This document shows positions 43,943 through 52,893 of a stretch of 64,000 nt of DNA, in pieces (position 1 is the first letter of the stretch; every line of letters begins with the position of its first letter). The position numbers were made by a program, and so were the translations under genes. Source of the stretch: Paenibacillus albidus (lineage in GTDB: Bacteria > Bacillota > Bacilli > Paenibacillales > Paenibacillaceae); NCBI RefSeq assembly GCF_014644435.1, contig NZ_BMKR01000036.1, positions 1 to 64,000 on the forward strand, read 5' to 3'. The notes under the pieces were generated by a model. It worked only from the letters and a program-made list of their open reading frames with translations, had not been told where the DNA came from and did no database searches.

Positions 43943-45708
43943 TCCAATTCCCCCCATCGTAATGGCAGCCGGATTCTCCATAGTGTTCCGGAAGCCTCAT
44001 CGCTCTCCACGCTTAAGCCGTATTCCACGCCATAAAGCAGTTGAATGCGGTGGTGAATATTTTTGATGGCATAGCCTTTAAGTGTATCTCCAAACTTTGG
44101 ACGGCTGCCGTCCCGCTCCGGCTTGCACAACATCTGCTCGCGAACCTCCAATAAACGTTGCGGCGGCATCCCCACCCCATTATCCTGTACAGTCAGGAGC
44201 AAATCCTGATCCAGCACGGATGCCCTGATCGTTATCGTTAATCCGCTATTCCCCATTCCGTGCTCCAATGCATTCTCAACCAGCGGCTGAAGCAGCAGCT
44301 TTGGTACAAGACAAGATTCGAAGGACGGATCCACATACATTTCCGAACTCAGCTTCTCGCCATGCCTGGATAACTGAATTTGCAAATAAGCGTGAACGAA
44401 CCGTATCTCCTCCTTCAATTGCACCGGCCGTTCCTGCTTGTCAACCGTGTATCTCAGCATTTTCCCCAAGCTGGCAACAATGTCGCTGATTTCGAGATTT
44501 CTCTCCTTCAGCGCCTGCATGCTTACCAATTCCAACGTGTTGTACAGAAAATGCGGATTAATCTGGCTTTGCAGAGCCGACAGCTCGGCTTCGCGTTCGC
44601 GCAGTTTCGTTTCATATACCTCCTTGACCAGTCTCTCCACTTCCGTCACCATCAGATTGAAACCCTGGGCCAATTGCCCGATTTCATCGCGATTCATCAA
44701 GCTCAAATCTGCCCGTTCGCTGAAAGCCCCGTCCTTTACCCGCCGCATGCGCGACTGAAGATAACGAATCGGCCTGACCAGCCGCTCTGACGTAAAGATC
44801 GCAAGCAAATAGGCAATGATAAGCGATATGACTGAAATGAGGATCGTAAATCCGACGATTTCCTTGCCGCCCCGTTGCAAATCGGCCATCGGGATAAGTC
44901 CGTGAATATTCACTTTCGTTGATTTGGAGTGCATGGTTGTGTACAGATAAGTCTGGCCGTTCCAATCTATCGTTCCGTCCCCCGGACCGGTATCCGGGAA
45001 ATTAACCAGTTCATCCGGAAATAACAGCTCGCCGTTATCCTTTGTCAAGTAAAACTGGCTGTTGTCGCTCAACCACACTTCTGACAATAACGCTTCGAGC
45101 TCTTTCATGTTAAAATCAATTTTGACAACCCCGATGCTTTGGCCTGTTGCAGGGTGATTCAATGCTCTGGCAGCGGAAATAACCCGCTCCGAACGTTTGT
45201 AATAAGTTGTCTCGTGAGGTTCGATAATGACAAGCCTTCCTTCCGCATCCAGCACCTCCTGCAGCCAGCTATTCCCTTTCTCGTTCCAATAACGCTGCGT
45301 CAGTTTTTCTTCGACGCTGTACATAATGCCGTCGCCAGTGAAAAAGATCATTCGTTCAATTCCGGGCTGATCCAATGTAAGCGAAGCCGCTACTCTTGCC
45401 ATTTTGGTAATTTCCTCCGACGGAATAAGCTTCTCTTCACCTGGTTCTTCATAACTGTGCTTCTCCAAAATACGCAGCACGTCTTCGTTATACAAGGGAG
45501 CCACAGTTATTCTGTCCGCGTCTTTTATCGTATTTTCCAAATTAATTTTCACTTGATTCATAATTTGCATGGAGTACGCCCTCGAGTTTTTTTCGGTTTC
45601 CTCCGCAAATTTGTTGTAAGTGCTGATTCCGCTTATCAGGAATGGAATGGTGATAAGCAGAACGAACAGGGTTATAAATTTGGCTCGTATCGAAATATAC
45701 CGCTTCAT
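43930..45708 (-). CDS. YesM-type sensor histidine kinase
   Basis: A 592-residue membrane kinase from ATG 45708 (MKRYISIRAKF), 8 bases after AGGAGGA; an upstream in-frame ATG at 45849 lacks support. A first membrane helix (about 8-30), a large extracellular Cache-type sensor (35-285), a second helix (about 290-312), a HAMP domain (313-365), the phosphorylation motif LQSQINPHFLYNTLELVSM and an ATPase domain with LLLQPLVENALEHG and QDNGVGM. It pairs with the YesN-type regulator. It probably senses an extracellular sugar or sugar-loaded binding protein. A cre-like site lies just upstream. Confidence 0.92.
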   Translation of the reverse strand: MKRYISIRAKFITLFVLLITIPFLISGISTYNKFAEETEKNSRAYSMQIMNQVKINLENTIKDADRITVAPLYNEDVLRILEKHSYEEPGEEKLIPSEEITKMARVAASLTLDQPGIERMIFFTGDGIMYSVEEKLTQRYWNEKGNSWLQEVLDAEGRLVIIEPHETTYYKRSERVISAARALNHPATGQSIGVVKIDFNMKELEALLSEVWLSDNSQFYLTKDNGELLFPDELVNFPDTGPGDGTIDWNGQTYLYTTMHSKSTKVNIHGLIPMADLQRGGKEIVGFTILISVISLIIAYLLAIFTSERLVRPIRYLQSRMRRVKDGAFSERADLSLMNRDEIGQLAQGFNLMVTEVERLVKEVYETKLREREAELSALQSQINPHFLYNTLELVSMQALKERNLEISDIVASLGKMLRYTVDKQERPVQLKEEIRFVHAYLQIQLSRHGEKLSSEMYVDPSFESCLVPKLLLQPLVENALEHGMGNSGLTITIRASVLDQDLLLTVQDNGVGMPPQRLLEVREQMLCKPERDGSRPKFGDTLKGYAIKNIHHRIQLLYGVEYGLSVESDEASGTLWRIRLPLRWGELECTM

Positions 45709-45731
45709 TTCACCGATTCCTCCTGACAGAT

Positions 45732-45745
45732 TGTAAGCGAAAACA
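45732..45745 (+). promoter_or_regulatory. cre-like site before the YesM-type kinase
   Basis: TGTAAGCGAAAACA matches the cre consensus at 13 of 14 positions and lies 23 bases before the kinase start codon, so the sensor itself may be under carbon catabolite control. Confidence 0.55.
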
Positions 45746-45787
45746 AATACTATCACATGGTAAAAAAGGCCGCTCATCCGGTAGAAT

Positions 45788-45805
45788 GTTTGTTTTCCAA
45801 CAAAC
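45788..45805. repeat. short inverted repeat upstream of the kinase gene
   Basis: GTTTGTT and AACAAAC are separated by four bases. Position is compatible with an operator or a weak stem-loop between the convergent-direction neighbours; function unknown. Confidence 0.3.
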
Positions 45806-45896
45806 TTCCGATACGAGGCGACCTTATGAGAAAGTCTACCATGTTCCAATTATTTCTTCAATTGAATTTGGCCGTTATCTTGCTGGCGGATACGCG

Positions 45897-47252
45897 CTAT
45901 ACAGTCTGCCCGCTGCGAAGCAGCGCGCCGTTATGAATTAGCCGCTCCTGCAGCAGTCCAATGTCGATTTTTCCCGGTGATATACCCTGCTCCCATGCAA
46001 TTGCTGCCGCCGTACCCGCAGCCTGTCCTGTCGCCATGCAGCTAGGTGTCAGACGCGTCGTTGCCAGCGCCTCATGCGTCGTCGAGATGCAGCGGCCTGC
46101 CACGAGCAGATTGTCAATCCGCTTCGGCAGCAAACAGCGGTAAGGAATATCGTATGCCCCATCTCCCTGGACCCATGCGGCCTGTACGCCCTTGCCGGAC
46201 GGATCGTGAATGTCGATGGGATATCCGCTTCGTGCAATGCAATCGTCGAACGCGCGTCCATCCACAACATCCTGTACCTGGAGTGAATAGCAGCCGTCTA
46301 TTCTGCGGCTCTCACGTATGCCGATTTGCGCTCCGACCGAAGAGATGGAAGCGTTCTCGAAGCCTGGCAAGCAGCGGGCCATGAAATCCGCGACCATGCG
46401 CACCTGCTTCCTGCCCTGAACCTCTCCTTCCGTCAAATCCTCCAGTTCAGTTCCGTCCAGCCCTTGAACACGAGTCGTATTGACAAGCACCTCGTCCGGT
46501 CCCGGACCTGTGAAGAACAGGACCTGGTCTCTGTTAATAGGCAGGTCAGCCTCCTTCCAATGCTTGAAGTAACCCAATACGCCGGACAATGGCAGTTCCT
46601 CCAGTTCATCGAAAGGTGTCTTCTTGTAAAACTCGTCCGGATGCTCGATCATATACCGTTTCACCTTCGCCAGATCAACGCCTCTCATTCGGAACTTCAT
46701 CGTCATCGGCTGCGTCAAATTGTCGCTGTCGCGTCCCTGCAAGCACGGCGCGCCTGACAGATAGGACAGATCGGCGTCCCCTGTCGCATCGATGAACTGC
46801 TTCGCCGAAATTTCGTACTTCCCGGACTTGGTAGCCAATCGTACCGTTTCAATGAGGCCGTCCCTGGTCTGCACTTCGTCCATGAAGCTGTGCAGCAGCA
46901 CCTTCACGCCCGCCTCGCGCAGCATATCGATGATTAACACCTTATACACTTCAGGATCATAAGGGGTGATCGTCTTTACAAAACCTACCGTATCGCGAAC
47001 GTGACCGGGTGAAGCTCCCTCGGCCATCAAGCGGTCTACAATTTCCTGCGCTGTTCCGGCAATGACCTGCTTGCCATCCATCGTGTGAAAGGTCATCCAT
47101 GGATAGACCAGAGCTGCAGTCGACATGCCGCCAAGAAAACCGTATCGTTCAATCAGCAGCGTTCGAGCCCCGCTTCTTCCAGCTGCCAGCGCCGCATTGA
47201 TCCCCGCCGGCCCTCCGCCGCATACCACAATATCCGTCTCTATTTTTCTCAT
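45897..47252 (-). CDS. FAD-dependent oxidoreductase (FAD_oxidored family)
   Basis: A 451-residue flavoprotein. ATG 47252 is preceded by AGAGGAGGGG. The FAD-binding start is TDIVVCGGGPAGINAALAAG with ARTLLIERYGFLGGMSTAAL; further family motifs are QFIDATGDADLSYLSGAPCL and, near the end, NLLVAGRCISTTHEALATTR then MATGQAAGTAAAIA. Members of this family are common in polysaccharide and acidic-sugar loci of Paenibacillus and Bacteroidetes but few have a known reaction. Cytoplasmic. Divergent from a LacI-type regulator across 155 bases, which may control it. Confidence 0.85.
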   Translation of the reverse strand: MRKIETDIVVCGGGPAGINAALAAGRSGARTLLIERYGFLGGMSTAALVYPWMTFHTMDGKQVIAGTAQEIVDRLMAEGASPGHVRDTVGFVKTITPYDPEVYKVLIIDMLREAGVKVLLHSFMDEVQTRDGLIETVRLATKSGKYEISAKQFIDATGDADLSYLSGAPCLQGRDSDNLTQPMTMKFRMRGVDLAKVKRYMIEHPDEFYKKTPFDELEELPLSGVLGYFKHWKEADLPINRDQVLFFTGPGPDEVLVNTTRVQGLDGTELEDLTEGEVQGRKQVRMVADFMARCLPGFENASISSVGAQIGIRESRRIDGCYSLQVQDVVDGRAFDDCIARSGYPIDIHDPSGKGVQAAWVQGDGAYDIPYRCLLPKRIDNLLVAGRCISTTHEALATTRLTPSCMATGQAAGTAAAIAWEQGISPGKIDIGLLQERLIHNGALLRSGQTV

Positions 47253-47301
47253 GCTTAACCCCTCCTCTGAAAGTATTTTCATTATAGGAGCCGGGGGACT
47301 T

Positions 47302-47321
47302 CTAAAGTAGTTGAACTTTAG
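47302..47321. promoter_or_regulatory. inverted repeat between oxidoreductase and LacI-type gene
   Basis: CTAAAGT and ACTTTAG form a perfect inverted repeat spaced by six bases, 50 bases before the oxidoreductase start. It lacks the central CG of classical LacI operators, so it is only a candidate for the neighbouring regulator. Confidence 0.35.
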
Positions 47322-47407
47322 TTTAAAATAGAGCTGTCAAGCGTTAGCGTGGACGATAGCTTTACGTTCGCATCCCCTAACCACACGGAGAAAAGAGGAA
47401 GGCGGTT

Positions 47408-48436
47408 TTGAAGTTGGGGACTCGTAAATCAATTACTCTGCACGATCTTTCCAAAGAACTTGGTTTTTCGATTCAGACCATATCCAAAGCACTGAGCGGA
47501 CGAGCCGGCATGTCCGAGGAAACGCGGAGCCGCATTATACGAACAGCCTCCGTGCGCGGCTATTTGACTGTATCTCAGGCACGTGAGATGGTCAGCCGCG
47601 GCATCGCGCCCTACCCTACCTTCCAATTTCGATTTGTATTGATACAATCCCGGCAATCTATGAATTACAACGTATTGTTGACAGAGGGGTTAAGAGAGAG
47701 GCTCGATCAATTGGATCATCGACTGGAAAGCTATGTGCTGGATGAGGATGTGCCGGATCACGCATTCTCGGACTGGATGGAGAAGCGCAATTTGCCGACG
47801 GCGGACGGTCTGTTCATCGCGCCCCGGCTGCTCTCGGACTCCACGGAGCGCAAGCTGTTAGAGCTGCCTTTACCCAAGGTGCTGATTAATTATCCGAGAC
47901 CGCTTTCCCGGATCGACAGCGTAATCTGGGATGTGTTCGAAGCCGTCTGCATGGCCGTGGACCGGCTCGCGCAGCTTGGCCATACCCGTATTATGTACGT
48001 AGGAGATACTCACAGCCAGCGGGGGTATACAAGAAGATGGCAGGCGTTTGAGGAAATGATGGGTGAGCTTCAGTTGGATCATGACGCAGAACTGCATATA
48101 ACGGACGTTTGGGACGAGTCCATGCTGATCGACAAGCTGCGCAGCAGCCAACCAACAGCAATCATTGCCGGCATCGATGAAGATATCGTAAGGCTGTACG
48201 ACAGCCTTACCACCCTGGGCTATCGCATCCCGGAGGACATCTCCCTAGTCGGATTGGCCAACGGACCGGTGGCGGCGCTGCCGCATTTAAGCCGCCCCCA
48301 GCTTCTGATCAGGGAGACCGGATATAAAGCGGCTGAGAAAATGCTGTGGCGCCTCGCCAACCAGGGCGAGCCCTGCGAGCATATCCGTATTGCCGGCCCT
48401 TTCCATAACGGGCAAACCATCCGGCGCTTCAGCTGA
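47408..48436 (+). CDS. LacI-family transcriptional regulator
   Basis: A 342-residue LacI-type regulator starting with TTG 47408 behind AGGAAGG. The HTH is ITLHDLSKELGFSIQTISKA (residues 8-27) with the hinge following; it reads LSGRAGMSEETRSRIIRTAS in the third helix. The periplasmic-binding-like ligand domain (about 65-340) includes GLFIAPRLLSDSTERKLLEL, HTRIMYVGDTHSQRGYTRRW and TAIIAGIDEDIVRLYDSL. The ligand is presumably a sugar of this pathway. It is divergent from the oxidoreductase. A very strong terminator overlaps its stop codon. Confidence 0.9.
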   Translation: MKLGTRKSITLHDLSKELGFSIQTISKALSGRAGMSEETRSRIIRTASVRGYLTVSQAREMVSRGIAPYPTFQFRFVLIQSRQSMNYNVLLTEGLRERLDQLDHRLESYVLDEDVPDHAFSDWMEKRNLPTADGLFIAPRLLSDSTERKLLELPLPKVLINYPRPLSRIDSVIWDVFEAVCMAVDRLAQLGHTRIMYVGDTHSQRGYTRRWQAFEEMMGELQLDHDAELHITDVWDESMLIDKLRSSQPTAIIAGIDEDIVRLYDSLTTLGYRIPEDISLVGLANGPVAALPHLSRPQLLIRETGYKAAEKMLWRLANQGEPCEHIRIAGPFHNGQTIRRFS

Positions 48437-48453
48437 GAAGCGCCGGATGGTTT
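48414..48453 (+). terminator. strong terminator overlapping the lacI-type stop codon
   Basis: AAACCATCCGGCGCTTC and GAAGCGCCGGATGGTTT form a perfect 17-base stem with a six-base loop that contains the end of the gene (TGA 48434-48436). The T tail is only three bases. Confidence 0.75.
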
Positions 48454-48557
48454 GATGTTCGGACGAGCTGTCCTCTCTCTACAAAAAAAGCCAGCAAAGC
48501 TGTTCCGGTTGTTCAATTCGCGGCTCACTGAGGCCCGCCCTTTCGGCAGTCGCGTTC

Positions 48558-49343
48558 TCAGGCTTCACCGAACAGATTCGGTTGCAGATTTGACATTAAA
48601 TTATATAGATTGGTAAAGCTAGTTTGCACGCAGTCCATCGGTGCTGTTCTGCAAACATCCTGTTCTACTACGTACCACTCGACTCCGTTCTCCTCTCCCC
48701 AGCGAATAATCGGTTCGAATTCAATCGAACCTGTACCGATTTCCGCAAATGCCTGCTCACCATCTGCGGTCATATCCTTCATATGTACAATCGGCATCCT
48801 GTCCGAATATGGCTTGAAGAATGTTACTGGCTCTAAACCACACTTCTGAAGCCAGTATACATCCAGCTCTGCAAGGATTTCATTGTCTACAGCAGCCTCA
48901 AGCAAGTACGAAAGCGCGTTCTGCCCCTCTATCACTGTTTCAAATTCAAAAGCATGATTGTGATAGCTGATTCGGAAGCCTTCGCCCTTCAAATGCTTCG
49001 CAATACCGTTCAAATCTTTCTTCAGTTGTTTGTATCCGCCTTCATTTCGCAGCTCAGCGGGAATACTCGGGCAAATAATATCCCGTGTGTCGAACAGCCT
49101 GGCGTCCGAGACCACTTTGCCTGTGTTCGCAACAATGTCATGGAAACCAACATGCATGCCCGCCGTCTTCAATCCAACTTCGTCCAAAACCGCTTTGAGT
49201 TCCTGCGGGTCATAGCCTTGAAAGCCCGCAAACTGTACGCCGCCATAGCCAATTTGACTTATTTTACGAAGAACTCCCGGGAAATCTGCATGGCATTCCT
49301 CGCGAAGCGTATACAATTGAACCGCAATCTTATCTTTTAACAA
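48558..49343 (-). CDS. sugar phosphate isomerase/epimerase-like TIM barrel protein
   Basis: A 261-residue protein of the AP-endonuclease-2/xylose-isomerase-like TIM barrel family. Family motifs: KIAVQLYTLREECHADFPGV, IGYGGVQFAGFQGY, TAGMHVGFHDI, metal-binding YHNHAFEFE (about 130-138), LAELDVYWLQKCG, IVHMKDM and WYVVEQD near the C-terminus. These proteins isomerise or epimerise free sugars, inositols or acidic sugars in the cytoplasm. Here it is divergent from an AraC-type regulator. A role in converting the uronate or other monosaccharide released by the island's enzymes is inference. Confidence 0.87.
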   Translation of the reverse strand: MLKDKIAVQLYTLREECHADFPGVLRKISQIGYGGVQFAGFQGYDPQELKAVLDEVGLKTAGMHVGFHDIVANTGKVVSDARLFDTRDIICPSIPAELRNEGGYKQLKKDLNGIAKHLKGEGFRISYHNHAFEFETVIEGQNALSYLLEAAVDNEILAELDVYWLQKCGLEPVTFFKPYSDRMPIVHMKDMTADGEQAFAEIGTGSIEFEPIIRWGEENGVEWYVVEQDVCRTAPMDCVQTSFTNLYNLMSNLQPNLFGEA

Positions 49344-49483
49344 ACTACCATCTCCCTTTACTTCATTAATCCCCAGTATAGTGATAACTGATTTAGAAGT
49401 GAATATCCGATTCTCTGCTTGTTGACTTATTTTGCAACATTTATGATAGTAGAAATAGTTTACTCACTTGGAGGTGGCAGCAA

Positions 49484-50326
49484 ATGATGGACGCATCGTG
49501 GATCGATTGCCTGTTGATCGGTTATTCTCATCATACTTCTCCATTCACCGGCTCCTTGCAAAAGGGCACAGCCGACAATCGCTTGCTCCTGCGCTTCCAG
49601 GTAAAAGGGACATGCCGTGTCGAGATTAACTATCAGACACATGTTGTGCAGCCCGGCGATCTGATCATCCGCAAGCCAGGGGAATACTACCGGTTAGTGG
49701 TTGAGGCCGATAAAGACGCTGACGTCTCTCAGCCAATTGAGAGCGCCGATTACTACTTATCCTGCAGCGGAGCATGGGTTCAGCAGTGGTGCAGCCGGAA
49801 CGATTTTCCAAGCAAGGTTCATCTGGATACGGCGGAAGACTTCTTGGCATTGTGGAGAAAACTGATCTATGAGAAGCGGAATATTCATGGGGATAATGCG
49901 GAGATGATGGACGCTTTGATCAAAGTTTTATGTCTAACTATCGAGAGGTATGTACGGAAGCAGACGGCGGCGGCCTCCAGGCCGGAGCTCAACATTCCTT
50001 ACAAAATGAAGCAGTATTTGGAGAAGCATGCTACCGAGCCTCTGACGCTGACCCATATCGCCGAACGTTATGGCATCAGCGTATCGACTGCCTCCCACTT
50101 GTTCAAGCAAGCGTTCGGACAATCTCCAATGCGTTATGTCATCGAGATCAGGCTGTCTATTGCCTCGGAGAAAATTCTATACAGCGACATGAAACTGGAA
50201 GATATCGCCGAAGCCTCCGGGTTTCGCAGCTATCCTTATTTCTGCCGCGCCTTCCGGGCTCATTTTCACGCCAGTCCCAGCAAATACCGCGTTCAGAACC
50301 AGCTTCACAAGGTAGAGAATCCTTAA
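49484..50326 (+). CDS. AraC-family regulator (cupin plus HTH)
   Basis: A 280-residue AraC-type regulator. GGAGGTGG lies before ATG 49484 (a second ATG follows directly). Residues 1-160 form a cupin-like sensor with VQPGDLIIRKPGEYYRLV; 178-275 form the double HTH: LTLTHIAERYGISVSTASHL, QSPMRYVIEIRLSIASEKIL, and ASGFRSYPYFCRAFRAHFH. It is transcribed away from the isomerase-like gene, which it may control, and converges on a second AraC-type gene. Confidence 0.9.
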   Translation: MMDASWIDCLLIGYSHHTSPFTGSLQKGTADNRLLLRFQVKGTCRVEINYQTHVVQPGDLIIRKPGEYYRLVVEADKDADVSQPIESADYYLSCSGAWVQQWCSRNDFPSKVHLDTAEDFLALWRKLIYEKRNIHGDNAEMMDALIKVLCLTIERYVRKQTAAASRPELNIPYKMKQYLEKHATEPLTLTHIAERYGISVSTASHLFKQAFGQSPMRYVIEIRLSIASEKILYSDMKLEDIAEASGFRSYPYFCRAFRAHFHASPSKYRVQNQLHKVENP

Positions 50327-50333
50327 TTGGAAC

Positions 50334-50361
50334 GAAGCAGCTATTATATTACCGCTGCTTC
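50334..50361. terminator. hairpin between the two convergent AraC-type genes
   Basis: GAAGCAGC and GCTGCTTC pair across a 12-base AT-rich loop in the 39-base gap between the two stop codons. There is no T run, so efficiency is uncertain. Confidence 0.5.
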
Positions 50362-50365
50362 CCCG

Positions 50366-51229
50366 CTACAGCCTCAGGCGGTATTGATGCGGAGACACGC
50401 CCATAATCCGTTTGAACAGGCTAATAAAATAAGAGGTGCTCGTAAACCCTACCTGTTCGCCGATCACTTCTACGGATTTGTTCGTCGTTTGAAGCAGACT
50501 GCAAGCCTGCTGCATTCTGCGGGCTGTCAAATAGCCCGTAATATTGCTACCCGTCTCTTGCCGAAACAGCCGGGACAAATAAGATTTTGACATATGAAGC
50601 TCGTCCGCAAGCAGCTCCAGCTGAAAGGGCTCCCCGTAATGATTTTCAATCCATGCCATAACACGTTCCGATTGGCGAATCGGCTTCATATGCTCCTCCT
50701 GTTTGGGCCCCGGAATAACCTTTCGTATAATTAACGACAGCACCTTCAACAAATAAAGCGCGCTCTGCTCGTCCTTGCTGCTGGCGGAGGAAGCGAGCAG
50801 GCTATTCTGGAATGCGGAGCAAGCGGCATTCAACTCTTCATTGCAATCGATCATATCTATGCCCTGCAAAGCGATAAGCCCTTGAAGCATTCGTTTATAG
50901 ACGTCATAAAGAGCCGGAAACGTCCTCAAGTAGCCCTTCATAAATACAGGGTCGAAATGAAAGACGCTGCGTTCATACGGCCGGCTTTCATCCACTTCCG
51001 CATAAACATTATGCAGCTGATAGGGTTGGAAATAAAACAGCATGCCGGGCTTAAGCTCGTACGTCTTCTGATTGACGGTAACCGAGCCGTGTCCCTGATG
51101 CACAGCCAGCACCTCGAAGCCCCGATGCCAATGGTAATACCCCTCGAAATCTTGCTGCGACCAGTTGCGGTATGACCAAAGAAAAGTCAGTCCCCCGTAA
51201 TCCATTTCCTGAAACAGCGTCCCCTTCAC
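50366..51229 (-). CDS. AraC-family regulator (cupin plus HTH)
   Basis: A 287-residue AraC-type regulator. The start is probably GTG 51229 (MKGTLFQEMDYGG), eight bases after AAGGGG; an in-frame GTG at 51238 overlaps that ribosome site. The N-terminal cupin has YYHWHRGFEVLAVHQGHGSV and LKPGMLFYFQPYQLHNVYAE, which bind small molecules in the family. The C-terminal domain has LELLADELHMSKSYLSRLF and IGEQVGFTSTSYFISLFKRI. It is divergent from the GH88 gene over about 140 bases and is the obvious regulator of that gene. Confidence 0.9.
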   Translation of the reverse strand: MKGTLFQEMDYGGLTFLWSYRNWSQQDFEGYYHWHRGFEVLAVHQGHGSVTVNQKTYELKPGMLFYFQPYQLHNVYAEVDESRPYERSVFHFDPVFMKGYLRTFPALYDVYKRMLQGLIALQGIDMIDCNEELNAACSAFQNSLLASSASSKDEQSALYLLKVLSLIIRKVIPGPKQEEHMKPIRQSERVMAWIENHYGEPFQLELLADELHMSKSYLSRLFRQETGSNITGYLTARRMQQACSLLQTTNKSVEVIGEQVGFTSTSYFISLFKRIMGVSPHQYRLRL

Positions 51230-51370
51230 TGATTGCACCCCTTCATTTCAACAAGTCAACAGAACAACATTTTTAACCATTGTAGCGTAACTTTGCCCAT
51301 TTGTCAGAGACTATAATGTTAGCAAGCAGCTTAACCACAATCATGGGTCAACGAGGAGGCTTACTACAAA

Positions 51371-52486
51371 ATGAATCAGGCATACAAAGAAAAAATATTG
51401 GCGCAATTAACCGAAAAGGTAGAGCGTATGATAAACCAAATTGGAGATAAAACACCACATGTGGCAAAAGCCAACGGCATCTATGACAGCACAGACGATA
51501 ACTGGTGGACGTCCGGCTTCTGGCCCGGCCTGCTCTGGGTTATGCATGATGTAACAGGGAAAGAGTCATTCAAGGCAGCCACTTGGGAATGGGACGCCAA
51601 GCTGGAGCGCTGCTTCTGCGAGCATCCCGTACAATTGCATCACGATGTCGGCTTTCAGTTTCTGCCGACTGCTGTCATCAAATACGAATTAACGGGCGAT
51701 CAGGAAGGTCTGCGAATTGGCTTGAAGGCGGCAAACTTCCTCGCGGGCCGCTTCAACGTGAATGGCGAGTTTATTCGTGCGTGGAACGGGCAAGAGGCGC
51801 TCGGCTGGGCCATTGTTGATTGCATGATGAATATCCCCCTGTTGTTCTGGGCAAGCCGCACGACCGGCGACCCGCGTTACAAGCATATCGCGATACGTCA
51901 CGCGGACACCTTCCTCCGTTACGCCATTCGCGAGGACAGCTCGGTATGTCATATTTTATCTTTTGATCCGGAGACGGGCGCGTTTATAGAACCGCTGGGC
52001 GGTCAAGGCTTTTCCGGCTCCTCGGCGTGGAGCCGAGGCAATGCCTGGGCGCTTCATGGCCTCGCGATTGCTTACCGATGCACCGGACTTGAGCGTTATT
52101 TGCACGCTGCGAAGCGGGTAGCGCATTACTTTGTCGCCGCCCTGCCGGAAGACTATGTGCCGTATTGGGATTTCCGCGTAGAAAACATAGAAAACGAGCC
52201 GCGCGATACTTCCGCTGCCGCCATCGCAGCATCCGGTCTGCTCGAACTTGCTGAGCTGGTTCCATCCACAGAACGCCGGATCTATAACGCGGCTGCCGAG
52301 AGAATCCTGTATTCACTTAGCGAGAATTATGCGACCTGGGACAATCCGGACCATGAAGCGATTCTTCTCCAAGGCACCGGACATAAGCCTGAGAACGCCA
52401 ACATCAACGTATCGCTTATATACGGAGACTACTACTTCGTGGAGGCATTCGCCAAGCTTAACGGCTGGAGCCATCGGATCTTTTAG
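51371..52486 (+). CDS. GH88 unsaturated glucuronyl hydrolase
   Basis: A 371-residue (alpha/alpha)6-barrel enzyme of family GH88, the usual length. Motifs: NWWTSGFWPGLLWVMHD, LHHDVGFQFLPTAV, EALGWAIVDCMMNIPLLFWA (with the catalytic Asp), GFSGSSAWSRGNAWALHGLA and PRDTSAAAIAASGLLELA. These enzymes remove the 4,5-unsaturated uronic acid that polysaccharide lyases leave on oligosaccharides. There is no signal peptide, so it acts in the cytoplasm on imported oligosaccharides. This is the best clue that the island degrades a uronic-acid-containing polymer by a lyase route. CGAGGAGG precedes the ATG. Confidence 0.92.
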   Translation: MNQAYKEKILAQLTEKVERMINQIGDKTPHVAKANGIYDSTDDNWWTSGFWPGLLWVMHDVTGKESFKAATWEWDAKLERCFCEHPVQLHHDVGFQFLPTAVIKYELTGDQEGLRIGLKAANFLAGRFNVNGEFIRAWNGQEALGWAIVDCMMNIPLLFWASRTTGDPRYKHIAIRHADTFLRYAIREDSSVCHILSFDPETGAFIEPLGGQGFSGSSAWSRGNAWALHGLAIAYRCTGLERYLHAAKRVAHYFVAALPEDYVPYWDFRVENIENEPRDTSAAAIAASGLLELAELVPSTERRIYNAAAERILYSLSENYATWDNPDHEAILLQGTGHKPENANINVSLIYGDYYFVEAFAKLNGWSHRIF

Positions 52487-52541
52487 TCTGTCTCATGCCG
52501 TTTATTTTAGAGTCATTTTTTGATCTTTGCCCACTATGGTA

Positions 52542-52836
52542 CCTTTTATATTTTTACTTATATATAAGCTGAACTTAAGAGCCTAACGTAAGCTTCTTTC
52601 GTCACTACGGTGAATGTTTGGACTTCCGGCCGCTGCCCGTCTTCAAATTTCTTCAATTTAACCCCTACCTGTGGTTGAAATTCGAAGACAGCTTATGCTT
52701 ACGATGCTAGCTTTCCTACGGAAAGCTTTCGGGCGGTCGCTACCGCTCCTACAGTTCCAAACTTCCCCTTCCCTCCTTTTCGCCTTTTGTTATTTTCTTT
52801 TGTTCAGCTTATATAGATACTTTTTTTCTAAAAGGA
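52542..52836. mobile_element. MITE-like element with terminal inverted repeats
   Basis: The left end (from CCTTTTATA at 52542) and the reverse complement of the right end (from CCTTTTAGA at 52836) align over about 33 bases and share the perfect 14-mer TATATAAGCTGAAC (left 52561-52574, right 52804-52817 region). Inside is a second inverted repeat, GTCTTCAAATTTC (52639-52651) against GAAATTCGAAGAC (52677-52689). No gene of its own is seen. Size and ends fit a miniature inverted-repeat element; no target-site duplication was clear. Confidence 0.5.
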
Positions 52837-52893
52837 GCCATCTCTCCAATAACCCTCCAAATTAACTCCCAATTATAAAGATCAATATTTCTA

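Noticed and set aside
52671..52865. 64-codon frame inside the MITE-like element
   Set aside because: It lies across inverted-repeat DNA and has the composition of a chance frame.
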